IMG/VR virus record: IMGVR_UViG_3300028822_000042
Span: 1 to 64,000 of that record
Reading direction: 5' to 3' (one strand)
Source of the DNA: a virus
Length of the DNA: 64,000 nucleotides
This document shows positions 42,053 through 52,657 of the stretch, one piece after another. The position numbers were made by a program, and so were the translations under genes. Positions within the stretch are counted from its first letter, which is position 1; each line of letters starts with the position of its first letter. Under the pieces are notes generated by a model. That model was not told the DNA's origin, made no database searches, and was given only the letters and a program-made list of their open reading frames with translations.

Positions 42053-45000
42053 ATGACAAAGAAGAAAAAACCAACTCGTGAAGAGCACCTAAAGTATATG
42101 AAGACAGACACTTCATCTATACTTGGTAAGTTAGGTTCTTTTCCTGTACGTAGGTTACATCAAGAAAGAGACTATTCTACCTCTCCTCGCACATCACTTA
42201 GATATATATCATCTACGATTGAGAGAAGTCGTCCTTCATTTGATAAAGCAAGAACAACTGGATTTGATTATAATCCAGGTTATGTAATTCCTTCAGACAT
42301 TGAGTTAAATACAGGTTTTAGTGACGAAAGAGAACTTCAGTTAGAGAACGACTTTGCTGAACCTATTAGCAGTGAATCTATTGAAGGCGGAACAAATAGA
42401 CCTGATCTACTAGAGCAAGAAATAGAAGAAGCTATTTCTAAAGATACTAAGCTAGCTACAAAATTTTCTTTTAATACTTTTTCAGATGATTTTCTCATCA
42501 TAAATGATGTCTTTCTCTATAACGTTCCTACAGCAAGTATCTCAATTCGGTCACAAACTGATGTTTTTGTTGGTGAGACACTTAGAACTAGAGCACCTGT
42601 AATCTCTACAGAAGGTCGACAAGATTTCATTTTGAATTTAAGTTTAGTCTTTAATCCTGGTAGAGAACAAACAGAAGATTTACGTAGACTTATATCTGAA
42701 CTATCAAGACATCCTCTTGTCTTTATCTTCAATAACAAAGTTAGAAAGTCAATTGGTGTTGGTGAATTCGACACCACAATGTTTATTCTTGAAGCGGGTA
42801 CACTTAGAAGCTCATCTGAATCTGTAGGTGCTGTAGTACTAGATTTACAGATGCACTATTTCAATCATAAACCTTTCAGCAATAACTTCTTCTTCAACGC
42901 GAAGATGCCCGGTATTTCATATTCTTCTGAGATTGAAGACTCAAAGGCAAGAGAGCCACTTAGTTTAGATAGTCTTGAAGGATATGAGTCGTCTGATTAT
43001 ATTCTTGACCAAAAAGCACAAGATATAAGAGAAAGAATAAGAAAGAGTGTTACTCAAGTTGCAGATTCTAAGACAAGAAATATTCCTGTAAACTTTCCTT
43101 CAGAGTCTGATTCTTGGAAGTATTATGCAGATCATCTTACTGATTTGACTCCTATCATCTCTGAGAAGCCATCAGACTATATGAGCTTTTCTGTTAAGGT
43201 CTTCGAAGTAAAAGACCCTCCTAAAGAAGCAAAACAAGGACTTGGTACGATTCAGGGCGCCTTAACAAGCACAGTTACTCGTCCTTCTGTCAAGTCTATG
43301 TATGATGCTACTAAGCCTCTTCCTGAATCCAAAACATACCAACAGAAAGAGGTAGAGGCTACGTATGATTCTAATGTACAGCCATCTGCTCTTGAAGGCA
43401 CACCTATTGATTTTTATAGTTATGACTCTGGCAGGTCTGACAGTATTATACTTACTGCTTCTCCTGGTGTTGTTCATAGTGATGCCTCAAGTAGACTTTC
43501 TGATTTAATTAATGTTGGGAAGGATGAAGGCGCCCCTGCAATTCAACCTGGATTAATTCTACATATGCAAAAAGTAGCTAATAGATTTCCAGGTAGAAAA
43601 ATTTTAGTTAATTCAGGTTCCAGGTTTCCTAAAAACCCAGAGAAATTCTATTCTAAACCAGTAGAGAGAAGAAGTAGACATGCTACTGGAAACGCCATGG
43701 ACTTTAAGGTTCAAGGCGTATCAAATAGAGAACTTTTTAAGTTCTTAAGAACTCTTCCTAATTGTGGATCAGGATACTATCCTAATTCTACATTCTGCCA
43801 TGCTGATTATAGATCTAGAAAGGATTATTGGGTTGATATTTCTGGCCCGGGAGAAAAATCACATTATCTTAGAGGCCAAGACAGAGCAGATTACCTTAGA
43901 CAACATGTCTATGATGGGTCTGCACAATCAGACAATGTAGAGGCAGAAGCCGACAAGAGAAGTCGTCAGGCTAAATCAAAACCTCATGAGCAACGTAAAG
44001 ATGCTGCCGCTCCTAAATCAAGTGAATACGCTAAACAAGAAGAAGAATTATACAAGAAACAAACAAAACAAGATCCTTCTATTGGACATAAAGTAAACGA
44101 CCCAGTAAAGAGGTCGTGGCAGGCTAGAGCTGATTGGATAGAAAAACTCTATAGAGAAGGAGGTTGGATCTATTATTCAGGAGAAGATAATAAGATAAGA
44201 AATGTATTCTATAAGGAGTACTCTGTAGAAATCTCTTCTGGTATAGATTCAAATAGAGATCCTGACATTCTTAGAAATATTGTTTGTTCTGCAATCTCAA
44301 TTCAGTTTGGTCATAGAATTGCTCCTATGAGATTGCTTAGTCAACATACATACACTTATCAATTTCTTGGCGCTGGTAATAAATCTGGACAAATGGTTTT
44401 TACTTTCTCTGGCAAGAAAGGTCGTGAGTCTGCAGATGCTCTGAAGAGACTAATTATTTTTGCTAGAGATAATGCAAGAAATTTTGGAGGTGTAATCAAA
44501 GAAGCAGGAACTATATATATAAATGGCCTCAACTACAATAATGGAGACACTAATACAATTCTGTCTCTGCTTAATATAGAGAATATCATTATTACAGATA
44601 TTAAGGAGTCTTCTCTTCCGGACTCTGTAGATAAACACCAACTTGTACTTGAGTTTATTATTCAGGATTTTCAAGAAGAGACTTTTGAAAAACTATTTGT
44701 TGAATCTGTTGAGAATAGAAGAAGAATAATAAAACAAATATTTAAGTATCTTACTAGAAACAAATATGGTGTGGTTCCTGTCCCTTCAGTGGCCACCTAT
44801 GATCCATCTCAATATAGACCGTATGTTTTAAACAAGGAGACTCCTTCTTGGGTTTCAAGTATTATTAGCAGAGCGGCTACTATAACTAGAAATATAGAGA
44901 AGCAGATGCCTCCTCTTGACTGGAAGTTAGAGCCTAGATCTTCAAGAACATGGAGAGACATATATGCAGAGTGGGGAGCTGATAAAGTAATAAAGGGAGA

Positions 45001-48000
45001 CTATTCAAATGTCTCTTCTTCAGACTTCAATGCTTCTTCTTTAACTGTAGGTAGAAGTGTGTCTTTGTCTGCAGTTCAAGACCTAACAGAAAGACGCAAG
45101 TTCGAGAGTAATGGAGGATCAGAAACCAACAATACTCATAATGATCTATATAGAGAATGGCTATCACAGATGACCAACCTCACTAAAGAGGTCAAGAAGT
45201 ATATAGAAGACGAGAAGAACTTTGAAAAGTACTTTGGTTCTCTTGGTGATGATTTATTAGATGCTGTTACTCAGACTATGGGTGAGTGCTATGGAGATAT
45301 GCTTCTTCCTAATCTTCCACATGCTAACATTCCCGTACCTCCAGAATTCTATGTCTATGACGACTCAGATGAAAGCCCTATCTTATCCAATATTACAGAC
45401 CCTGCTAATATGGAGAAGTTTTTAAAAGAACATATTAGGAATGAAGTTCAATCTATATCTTTGTACATGAGAGAACGTTGGCTTGGTGGATCATACTTAG
45501 CAAAGAATCTTCCTCGTATATTAGAAAATAGGAAATATTACGATAGACAGATGCAAGGAGAGTTTGATTTTATAGATAATTTTTGGAAGATATATCAAGA
45601 AGGAGCAACAGCTTGGGAACCAATAACATATAAAGAGGACCCTTCTATTGATAACAATTCTCAAGTTAAGAAGTGGAAAGAATTTACTTATGCTGGTATA
45701 GGAGCCACTAATCCTGAAGACGCTAGATTTAAATACATGGAAAGTCTTGTTGGCTTAAGTCAATATCTTAATAAAGGTAGACATTGGCAAACAAGTTATA
45801 CTGAACAAGATAACCGTAACCTAGTGACAAATATATATGGCGACCTGTATGATAAGACATCTTTTGGTCCCAATCCACAATATAACAAAGCAGATGCTGC
45901 ATCTAATGGCAAAGCTCTTCCAGAACGAACACTAACTCAGATACAAGCGATAACAAACCAAGCGTATTCTAAAGTAGCTAAAGACAATAATGTAGCTATT
46001 CCTATTGGTTCTGATAGAACCGCGTTACCAAACGGTGATATTGTTATAGGAGACACGAAAGAAGAAAGATTAGCTGAAGAATACTCAACAAGTGTTGCTA
46101 TGATTAATGCAGCTAAAGAGAGTGTCGATAGGATGAAGAGACGCTCTCAGAATAGCTTATTGGGGTATATCGGTAGTGTTGGTGGTCTTGCTCTTGTCTC
46201 TATGCTTGATTTTACTGACACCTATGATGTTGATGCTTCTGATTTAATATATAGAGGAAATGCTGATGCTGTAAATAGAGCTAGCGCAGCACAGCATATA
46301 TCTAATGTAATTAAAACTTTAGATCATAATATTAAAGAAAACGTAGATGAAACCAACCAAGAAGACAAGATGGCATCTATGTTTGCTGGGATGGCTATTG
46401 GCTCTAAGGCAGATGATCTTAGCATTCGAAGAGCATATCCAACATTTAAAATATATTTTATTGAAGAAGACGCTCAAGATAGCGAAATGATAGATGGGAA
46501 GGTCGTCAGAGCATTTGATGACTTTTACAGTTATTCAGCTATTCAAGAAATAAAGATAACTAGGTCTCGCAAAATAGCTTCTGATCTTGCTGTTATAAGA
46601 ATGACTAATGTTGGTGGTCTTCTTCTAAGACGTAGATTTGGAGATAGAGATCCTAGACAAAATAGTACTGGTGAAATGCAAGGTGTTTTTGCAGATACCG
46701 CTAAAGAGCATCCATTTGAGAAGATGGTTCTTCAAGATGGAGTAAAGGTTCAAATCAGACTTGGTTATGCCTCAGACCCAAGTAATCTAGAGTCAGTATT
46801 TCTTGGTCAGATAGTTGAGATAGCGCCTTCAGAACATGGCAAAATCTTAGAAATAATGTGTCAGGGATATGGAGCTGAACTTGAATCTATTGAACTTGGC
46901 GAGCTAGAGGATGGACCTATATATACTAGCACTCAACAAGCTCTGTCTTCTGCTATCATTCAAGATAGCGTGTCTACATTTGGTAGACAAAGTAATTTTA
47001 ATAGATTCAATCCTGCAGAAATAAGACATGCTTGGACAGGAGGTACTGGAGATAGTATTCTTGGAAAAATAAATCCTGCTACTGCTGTCAGAGATTGGGC
47101 AGACCATAATATGGATAAACACTTCCAGAAGTACACCTTCTTGAATTTTCCTCAAGATGATAATATTTTTGCTCCTCCTCCTTCTGCTTATGCCTCAGCA
47201 TGGATGAGGTTTTATAACAATGCCTGTATCTACAGACCTTTAAAACAAACTCCATGGCAAATATTCAAAGAACATGAACTTAGACATCCTGGATATATTT
47301 CTATGGCTGTACCATATGGACATTCACCTAGAATGACAATGTTCTTTGGTTCAAAGATGCAGCACTATTGGTCTAAACCTCCTTCATCTTTAGAACTATT
47401 TGCGTCTGAGAATGCATATAATGCTCTTGTTAGAATGAGAGGCAAAGTTGCTTCAGGCGATTTTAAGTCTTTACAAGGTTTAATTAGTCGACTGACTAAA
47501 GAGTCAGGAGAAAAGCCTAAGCTTATATCTGCGATGCTTAGAGATATTGCTTTGTCTGGTGCTCCTACAAGAACATCTCAAGCAATTGCTAAAGAGACAG
47601 GAAGATATAAACCATTTAGAAACTATCATTACTTTGATAGCTATCACCATATTTTAAAAAATGAAATTCGTACTTCTACAGATGGAACATTTAATGAAGT
47701 AGAAATACTATTCTTTACTGATGAAGATGATATTCAAGAACAATATGCAGAAGATCTAATAAAAAGCATTCAAAGTCTTGGATCAAAACAGGAAGGTGTA
47801 TTTTCTGTTAAGCTAGATGAAAATATACTTGAAAGTTCACTAAGGTCTTACAGAGAAGAATTTCCGTCATGTGTCACTGTAGATATGGCAAGAAGGTATG
47901 CTCAGGGTATTTTTGCAAGACACCTTAGAGACGCCTATAAAGGAGAGCTTATTGTTCTTGGCAAAGAAACACTAAAGCCATATGATATTTGTTATCTCAA

Positions 48001-48508
48001 TGATGCAAGTATCAATATGACAGGGCCTATAGAAGTTGAAGCTGTCACTCATGTCTTTAATAGAGATAATGGATTTATTTCAATAATAACTCCTGACTTA
48101 TGTGTTGACGTAAATGATATGTTTAGTACTACTGTATTTGATGTAGCTGCTGCTGGATATAGTTCGGTATGGAGCTGGAATGATGCTTTAAACCCACCAG
48201 CGGCTATTCTTAGTTCTATTGCTGGGTTTCTTGCTATGTCTGCTGGTGTTAAACTATCAATGTGGACGCAAGATGGCGATCCTGTAGTTCCAACACCTCT
48301 AACACTTGGCGGTAAGCCTTTTATGAGTGTATCGCTTGGGCCAAATCAATCTTCATTGTTCTTGAACTTCTATGGCAAATGGGTTCAATATTGGGATGAT
48401 CTTGAAGATGCTTGGCATAAATTTGATATTGCAGAAGAAATCTTTGATAAGAGAGTTGGCTTTAGGACTAAGATTCTATCTATGTTGGGAACAGGAACAG
48501 GAGAGTAA
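42053..48508 (+). CDS. Baseplate hub with M15-type peptidase and tube-like domains
   Basis: A 2151-residue protein. Residues 138-290 and 718-900 resemble tube-type beta domains (for example 'CSAISIQFGHRIAPMRLL' with 'SGQMVFTFSGK', parallel to the tube 'LQTISYSIFREKTPVRTL'). Residues 500-600 are a zinc peptidase of M15 type: H543 and D550 in HATGNAMDF, and H583 in FCHADYR. These could cut peptidoglycan cross-links during penetration. Residues 1465-1700 read as a gp27/GpD-like hub: 'VQIRLGYASDPSN', 'VFLGQIVEIAPSEHG' and 'LEIMCQGYGAELE'. A basic, flexible linker lies at 630-690. A hydrophobic segment lies near 1370-1385. Confidence 0.75.
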   Translation: MTKKKKPTREEHLKYMKTDTSSILGKLGSFPVRRLHQERDYSTSPRTSLRYISSTIERSRPSFDKARTTGFDYNPGYVIPSDIELNTGFSDERELQLENDFAEPISSESIEGGTNRPDLLEQEIEEAISKDTKLATKFSFNTFSDDFLIINDVFLYNVPTASISIRSQTDVFVGETLRTRAPVISTEGRQDFILNLSLVFNPGREQTEDLRRLISELSRHPLVFIFNNKVRKSIGVGEFDTTMFILEAGTLRSSSESVGAVVLDLQMHYFNHKPFSNNFFFNAKMPGISYSSEIEDSKAREPLSLDSLEGYESSDYILDQKAQDIRERIRKSVTQVADSKTRNIPVNFPSESDSWKYYADHLTDLTPIISEKPSDYMSFSVKVFEVKDPPKEAKQGLGTIQGALTSTVTRPSVKSMYDATKPLPESKTYQQKEVEATYDSNVQPSALEGTPIDFYSYDSGRSDSIILTASPGVVHSDASSRLSDLINVGKDEGAPAIQPGLILHMQKVANRFPGRKILVNSGSRFPKNPEKFYSKPVERRSRHATGNAMDFKVQGVSNRELFKFLRTLPNCGSGYYPNSTFCHADYRSRKDYWVDISGPGEKSHYLRGQDRADYLRQHVYDGSAQSDNVEAEADKRSRQAKSKPHEQRKDAAAPKSSEYAKQEEELYKKQTKQDPSIGHKVNDPVKRSWQARADWIEKLYREGGWIYYSGEDNKIRNVFYKEYSVEISSGIDSNRDPDILRNIVCSAISIQFGHRIAPMRLLSQHTYTYQFLGAGNKSGQMVFTFSGKKGRESADALKRLIIFARDNARNFGGVIKEAGTIYINGLNYNNGDTNTILSLLNIENIIITDIKESSLPDSVDKHQLVLEFIIQDFQEETFEKLFVESVENRRRIIKQIFKYLTRNKYGVVPVPSVATYDPSQYRPYVLNKETPSWVSSIISRAATITRNIEKQMPPLDWKLEPRSSRTWRDIYAEWGADKVIKGDYSNVSSSDFNASSLTVGRSVSLSAVQDLTERRKFESNGGSETNNTHNDLYREWLSQMTNLTKEVKKYIEDEKNFEKYFGSLGDDLLDAVTQTMGECYGDMLLPNLPHANIPVPPEFYVYDDSDESPILSNITDPANMEKFLKEHIRNEVQSISLYMRERWLGGSYLAKNLPRILENRKYYDRQMQGEFDFIDNFWKIYQEGATAWEPITYKEDPSIDNNSQVKKWKEFTYAGIGATNPEDARFKYMESLVGLSQYLNKGRHWQTSYTEQDNRNLVTNIYGDLYDKTSFGPNPQYNKADAASNGKALPERTLTQIQAITNQAYSKVAKDNNVAIPIGSDRTALPNGDIVIGDTKEERLAEEYSTSVAMINAAKESVDRMKRRSQNSLLGYIGSVGGLALVSMLDFTDTYDVDASDLIYRGNADAVNRASAAQHISNVIKTLDHNIKENVDETNQEDKMASMFAGMAIGSKADDLSIRRAYPTFKIYFIEEDAQDSEMIDGKVVRAFDDFYSYSAIQEIKITRSRKIASDLAVIRMTNVGGLLLRRRFGDRDPRQNSTGEMQGVFADTAKEHPFEKMVLQDGVKVQIRLGYASDPSNLESVFLGQIVEIAPSEHGKILEIMCQGYGAELESIELGELEDGPIYTSTQQALSSAIIQDSVSTFGRQSNFNRFNPAEIRHAWTGGTGDSILGKINPATAVRDWADHNMDKHFQKYTFLNFPQDDNIFAPPPSAYASAWMRFYNNACIYRPLKQTPWQIFKEHELRHPGYISMAVPYGHSPRMTMFFGSKMQHYWSKPPSSLELFASENAYNALVRMRGKVASGDFKSLQGLISRLTKESGEKPKLISAMLRDIALSGAPTRTSQAIAKETGRYKPFRNYHYFDSYHHILKNEIRTSTDGTFNEVEILFFTDEDDIQEQYAEDLIKSIQSLGSKQEGVFSVKLDENILESSLRSYREEFPSCVTVDMARRYAQGIFARHLRDAYKGELIVLGKETLKPYDICYLNDASINMTGPIEVEAVTHVFNRDNGFISIITPDLCVDVNDMFSTTVFDVAAAGYSSVWSWNDALNPPAAILSSIAGFLAMSAGVKLSMWTQDGDPVVPTPLTLGGKPFMSVSLGPNQSSLFLNFYGKWVQYWDDLEDAWHKFDIAEEIFDKRVGFRTKILSMLGTGTGE

Positions 48509-48510
48509 TT

Positions 48511-48939
48511 TTGCCTAGAATATATGGCGGTCATACAAATCTTGGTTCTCAGATTAATAATATATCTCAGAAGACTGCTCAGACTAATACAAGCAGAGCA
48601 AGACAGAAGAGAGCTATTATCAAGAAGAGCTATAATAACATGTATGTCTTTTATATGGATCTTCTTGATTCTAGAGGAAAGATTGAGAGAACTACAGGGC
48701 CTATTCCTATTGTTGGATCACCAGAAGATTTAGCTATGAGGTATGGCTCTCCATCAGAGATGGAAGGTTTGTGGGAAGTACTTATCTCTTATAAGGGGCC
48801 TTCTGTTACTACTGGCAGCGCTCAGATTATTAGAAGAGTTGGCTCTACATATGGTGGACAGATTGAAAACACAGAACAATCTAACCAAGTTCCTCTTAAG
48901 GGGGTAGCATATGCACCTCCTGGGTCTGGAATGATATAA
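48511..48939 (+). CDS. Hypothetical baseplate-region protein
   Basis: A 142-residue basic protein starting at TTG after ACAGGAGAG. It has no recognised family. The N-terminal 45 residues are polar and Arg/Lys-rich (SRARQKRAIIKKSY). The centre is beta-like (MYVFYMDLLDSRGK). The C-terminus is flexible and Gly-rich. Coded between hub and gp25-like genes, so it is probably a small baseplate or spike part. Confidence 0.55.
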   Translation: MPRIYGGHTNLGSQINNISQKTAQTNTSRARQKRAIIKKSYNNMYVFYMDLLDSRGKIERTTGPIPIVGSPEDLAMRYGSPSEMEGLWEVLISYKGPSVTTGSAQIIRRVGSTYGGQIENTEQSNQVPLKGVAYAPPGSGMI

Positions 48940-48956
48940 TAAGTCTGGAGAAAGCT

Positions 48957-49295
48957 ATGGGAACTAAAGTAATAAAGTCAAATGCTGAATCTGATGCTGG
49001 TGTTGTTGTCTCTGATACTGTCGTCCGCATGAACGTAAACAAAGACAATGGTGTAATGGTTGACGAGAGAGGGACAACAATAACTGGTCCTATCAGCATA
49101 GCTTCTGCTACAAATCATATACGTGTTGGTGGCTTGTGGACTTTTAATACTCCTATAAATCTCTCTTTGCCATCGACTATAGCCACACCAACACCTGTGT
49201 TAATGGTCGACCCTCCAATGAAGCAGTATGCAAACTTGATGAAGGATGCAGCTGTCATGATAGGCTTGATTGGTAGTCTTACAGCAGTAGGATAA
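48957..49295 (+). CDS. Hypothetical small baseplate protein
   Basis: A 112-residue protein. The first 70 residues form short strands with many Val/Asn/Gly (VVRMNVNKDNGVMVDERG). The C-terminal part has one mildly hydrophobic helix (LMKDAAVMIGLIGSLTAVG) not long enough to be a sure membrane segment. Its position between hub and wedge genes would fit a spike-associated piece; no motif confirms it. Confidence 0.5.
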   Translation: MGTKVIKSNAESDAGVVVSDTVVRMNVNKDNGVMVDERGTTITGPISIASATNHIRVGGLWTFNTPINLSLPSTIATPTPVLMVDPPMKQYANLMKDAAVMIGLIGSLTAVG

Positions 49296-49296
49296 T

Positions 49297-49737
49297 ATGG
49301 CTAAAATATATGACAATACTGATTTAACATGGACTTCTCGTGGAGATTTTGTTGTAGGACATGATGGTGATATCTCAGATACTTCTGCCGACCCACTAAG
49401 GTCTATATATCAGGAGATTCGCACAAGGGTTATGTCTGGTATTGGAGATTGGGCCTTCTATCAAGACGTAGGTGCCTCATTGTCCGACTTTGTTGGCGAG
49501 CCTAATAACAAAGTTACTGCTGAAGCCATTAAAACTAGAATTATTTCATCTGTGGCTAGACATGGTCTGGTTGCTAGAGAAGATATATCTATTAGATACA
49601 TGCCTGTAGATATAGATCAGATCTTATTTCGTGTTTCTTTGAGTGTTATGCCTACAGCTCAGAATGCTGGCAGTGCTTATTTGCAAATCAATCTTCTCTA
49701 CAATTACGCTGAGAATAACGTTTATACTGTCATATAG
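49297..49737 (+). CDS. Baseplate wedge protein, gp25-like
   Basis: A 146-residue protein of gp25/GpW-lysozyme-like class, a wedge component that starts sheath assembly and is shared by contractile machines. The family outline is visible: 'DGDISDTSADPLRSIYQEIRTRV', 'WAFYQDVGASLSDFVGE' and 'IKTRIISSVARHGL', followed by alternating strands ('LFRVSLSVMPTAQN', 'LQINLLYNY'). It lies directly before the J-like gene, its normal partner. Confidence 0.8.
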   Translation: MAKIYDNTDLTWTSRGDFVVGHDGDISDTSADPLRSIYQEIRTRVMSGIGDWAFYQDVGASLSDFVGEPNNKVTAEAIKTRIISSVARHGLVAREDISIRYMPVDIDQILFRVSLSVMPTAQNAGSAYLQINLLYNYAENNVYTVI

Positions 49738-49747
49738 GAGCTGATCT

Positions 49748-51010
49748 ATGGCGTTTTTTGATAGGACACAACAACAGATAATTTCTGCTTCTCTAGATAG
49801 ACTTTCAGAAAATACAGAGATTACTCAGCTTGCTCCTGGTAGTAAGATGAGATTCCTTATAGATACATTTGCCGAAGAACAAGCTTCTCAGCATACAACA
49901 TTCGATGAGAACCTTATGCAGGCTTTCATTAAGTATGCTGATGGTAAGTTTCTAGATTTCTTCGGTGATATGTTAAATGCTCCACGCTATGAAGCCACTC
50001 ACGCATACACAGAAGACAATAATTTCATGTTCTATGTTAGCAGTGGTGTGTTTGGTGATATCAATGGAGGTGTTGATTTTGTTATACCTTACAATACAAA
50101 TGTCTCAACAGTTCCATTTGATGGCCAAATAATTACTCCTGGTATTACTGAATACGATCAGATCTCATACGTAACCACTGCAGATGTTACTTGTTCTGCA
50201 TCTGATTCCTTTGTTTATGCGCCAATCAGAGCAACTGTTGAAGGAGCTGGCTCTGATGTCCCAAGAGGAGTCCTTAATCAACATGACTTCTCGAATTACG
50301 TTCTAAACAATACAGCTTCTCTCAGGTGCACAAACAAGTATTCTATTTCTAGTGGCCGAGATAGAGAAAGTAATGAGTCCTATAGGTTTAGGCTTACTGA
50401 ACTTTTCAGAGCTAGACAGTTAGCTATATATCCTTCAATTAGATTAGCTGCTTTAAGTGTGCCCGGTGTGGCTGATATAAAGATGGTTAATTGCGAACAA
50501 GGACCTGGTAGCTTTTCTGTTTATATTAAGTCTCTATCCTCAACTCCAAGTCCTAGACTTATTGATGAAGTCTCTACAAATGTCGCTGCTGTGTCTTCCT
50601 ATGGAGTCAGACCTTTTGTTCTTGCTCCAGAGCCAATAGGTCTAGAGTTTGTTGCTGCTGTTTTGTGGTCTCCTAGAGCAACACAGGCCCAAGTTGCTGA
50701 AGGCTACAATCAGATGAGACTTGCTTTAGAGGACGAGCTAAACAATAAAGATATTGGAGAAGAGATAGTCTTTTCAGACCTTATAGATGTCTTGTTGTCT
50801 GCAAGTCCATATGCAAATAGTATTGGTCTTAATCGACCAAACAAGTTTGAAGAAGTTTATGCTTATAGAGCTGATCCTTCAGGACAAAATACAGCTATAA
50901 GAAATTTAGTCAAATCAGACAGAATTGTTCCTCTCTATAACGAGAGAGCTATTCTTGAGACATCAGGCAGATTTAGAGGCATTCAATTCTTAACCCGTCA
51001 GCAGGTATAA
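49748..51010 (+). CDS. Baseplate J-like wedge protein
   Basis: A 420-residue protein matching the baseplate J/gp47/gp6 class of wedge proteins. 'LAPGSKMRFLIDTFAEEQ', 'ESNESYRFRLTELFRARQLA', 'IRLAALSVPGVADIKMVN', 'GPGSFSVYIKSLSSTPS' and 'YGVRPFVLAPEPIGLEF' follow the family's order. Preceded by TAGGAG. With the gp25-like protein it forms the core wedge that surrounds the hub and triggers sheath contraction. Confidence 0.85.
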   Translation: MAFFDRTQQQIISASLDRLSENTEITQLAPGSKMRFLIDTFAEEQASQHTTFDENLMQAFIKYADGKFLDFFGDMLNAPRYEATHAYTEDNNFMFYVSSGVFGDINGGVDFVIPYNTNVSTVPFDGQIITPGITEYDQISYVTTADVTCSASDSFVYAPIRATVEGAGSDVPRGVLNQHDFSNYVLNNTASLRCTNKYSISSGRDRESNESYRFRLTELFRARQLAIYPSIRLAALSVPGVADIKMVNCEQGPGSFSVYIKSLSSTPSPRLIDEVSTNVAAVSSYGVRPFVLAPEPIGLEFVAAVLWSPRATQAQVAEGYNQMRLALEDELNNKDIGEEIVFSDLIDVLLSASPYANSIGLNRPNKFEEVYAYRADPSGQNTAIRNLVKSDRIVPLYNERAILETSGRFRGIQFLTRQQV

Positions 51011-51013
51011 AAC

Positions 51014-52657
51014 ATGACAAAACTTGGATCATATCCATCTCATAGATACTCTAGATCATGGATTACCCAGAGACTTATGAATCGTGCTCCAGAGTGGACT
51101 GATATTAGGAAGAATCATGCCTCTGTAGGTCAACAAGTTGTAAACTCTATGGCTCTTGATATCCAAGATACATATCAACAGCTTTCGCAGGAGAGGTATA
51201 ATACCTTTGTCTCTACTGCTGATGTGTCTATGCTGGATATGCTCTATAGGTTTGATCTTACTCCAGGCATGTCCTTCAACCATACAGAAGATTCTTCTGG
51301 TACAGTAAAATATATACCGCCTACTGTTTATGCCACGATTAGCAATACTGAGCATCAGATAACTCAAGCAGAGAATAATGACATAAATTCTTTAGCCTAT
51401 GATTGCTTGCCATCAAGAGTAGAGGATGGGGCTGTCTCATATGCGTATGATGATGTAGTTACAGCCACTTCTGTTGCTAGTTTGGCATCCATAACTCCAA
51501 ATTCTCTACCTATTAATGGCCATCTATATATTACTATCAGGAACAATACTACTTGGAGTATAACGTTCAGAGATACTATATATTATCCTAAGATCTATAT
51601 AACAGGAACAACTCGTAAGGGAACTTCTGTTACTGAAGCCCTTCCTCTAAGATACAATGGTACTTTTAGAACCGTAAATGAATGGCAATCTGTATCTTCT
51701 GTATTTGTAAGCTATGTTGACTCTACAGCTACAATAGAAATAGAGTCTCTTCCTTTTAGTGCAGATGCTCTTATTGATAAGAGAAACATTTCTGTACCTG
51801 TAGCATTAGGTGAGAGATTTCAATTCCTAAAGTTAGGCACTAGGGTATTTGGATCTACTTTAATAGCAGAAGCCTACACTCTTAGTGATATGGATGTGGT
51901 TAGAGAATCAGGTGTAGATGACAGAGATATACAGTATGAAATTGAATTGCTTGATGAAAGCGAGTCAAATGTAGACCTTACTGGTCATGTGTTTAAAACC
52001 AATTCTAGATTTATGTATGCAGTAGATTCTGACTACTTCTACGTATATGATGTATCTCTTCCTTACGCAGACGCTAAAGACATGTTAGGTCAGAGTTCAG
52101 AGACTAAAATAGATTTGTATTCTGATAGGTGGTCATATGCTCGGAATGAATTAGCTACTATCAAGACAAGAAATCTTGCTGTCTTTGACCCTCCATGGAG
52201 AGTTAGATGGACTCTTCTGGATCCTGATGATGATGAGTATTATATGGGGTTAGATGGTTCCCTCTGGCCAACAACCACTGATGCTTGGATACCAAACTTA
52301 CAATATGAAGACGGCAAATGGAGAGAACAAGAGATTGAGTTTCAGCTTACTAAAACAGGTAGGTATATTGTTTCTATAGAAGCTTCATATCTTAATGAAG
52401 ACACAGGCGAACTCACTACTCTCACTACTAAGTATCTCTTCTTTGTTCCATCAATAACACCTGAAACTCAAATTGAACTTCCTTCAACTCTTAAAAGCCC
52501 TGACGGTATCAGTATAGATTCGGATGGTAGAGCATGGCTCTTAAAATATGGTAGTATAAACTTGTTAAATGTCTATCATGATTATTTTTTAGTCGATTAT
52601 GAGAGGAATAGAGTTTGGTTTAAAGAGGATTACTCTTCTGTCAGGGTGATTGTATAA
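51014..52657 (+). CDS. Baseplate structural protein
   Basis: A 547-residue protein. The N-terminal 75 residues (PEWTDIRKNHASVGQQVVNSMALD) form long helices, as in baseplate proteins following J. Later parts are beta-rich with Ig-like rhythm (VRWTLLDPDDDEYY, GRYIVSIEASYLNEDTGE). I cannot place it in a named family. Order in the operon suggests a wedge or peripheral baseplate role. The stop overlaps the next start. Confidence 0.6.
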   Translation: MTKLGSYPSHRYSRSWITQRLMNRAPEWTDIRKNHASVGQQVVNSMALDIQDTYQQLSQERYNTFVSTADVSMLDMLYRFDLTPGMSFNHTEDSSGTVKYIPPTVYATISNTEHQITQAENNDINSLAYDCLPSRVEDGAVSYAYDDVVTATSVASLASITPNSLPINGHLYITIRNNTTWSITFRDTIYYPKIYITGTTRKGTSVTEALPLRYNGTFRTVNEWQSVSSVFVSYVDSTATIEIESLPFSADALIDKRNISVPVALGERFQFLKLGTRVFGSTLIAEAYTLSDMDVVRESGVDDRDIQYEIELLDESESNVDLTGHVFKTNSRFMYAVDSDYFYVYDVSLPYADAKDMLGQSSETKIDLYSDRWSYARNELATIKTRNLAVFDPPWRVRWTLLDPDDDEYYMGLDGSLWPTTTDAWIPNLQYEDGKWREQEIEFQLTKTGRYIVSIEASYLNEDTGELTTLTTKYLFFVPSITPETQIELPSTLKSPDGISIDSDGRAWLLKYGSINLLNVYHDYFLVDYERNRVWFKEDYSSVRVIV

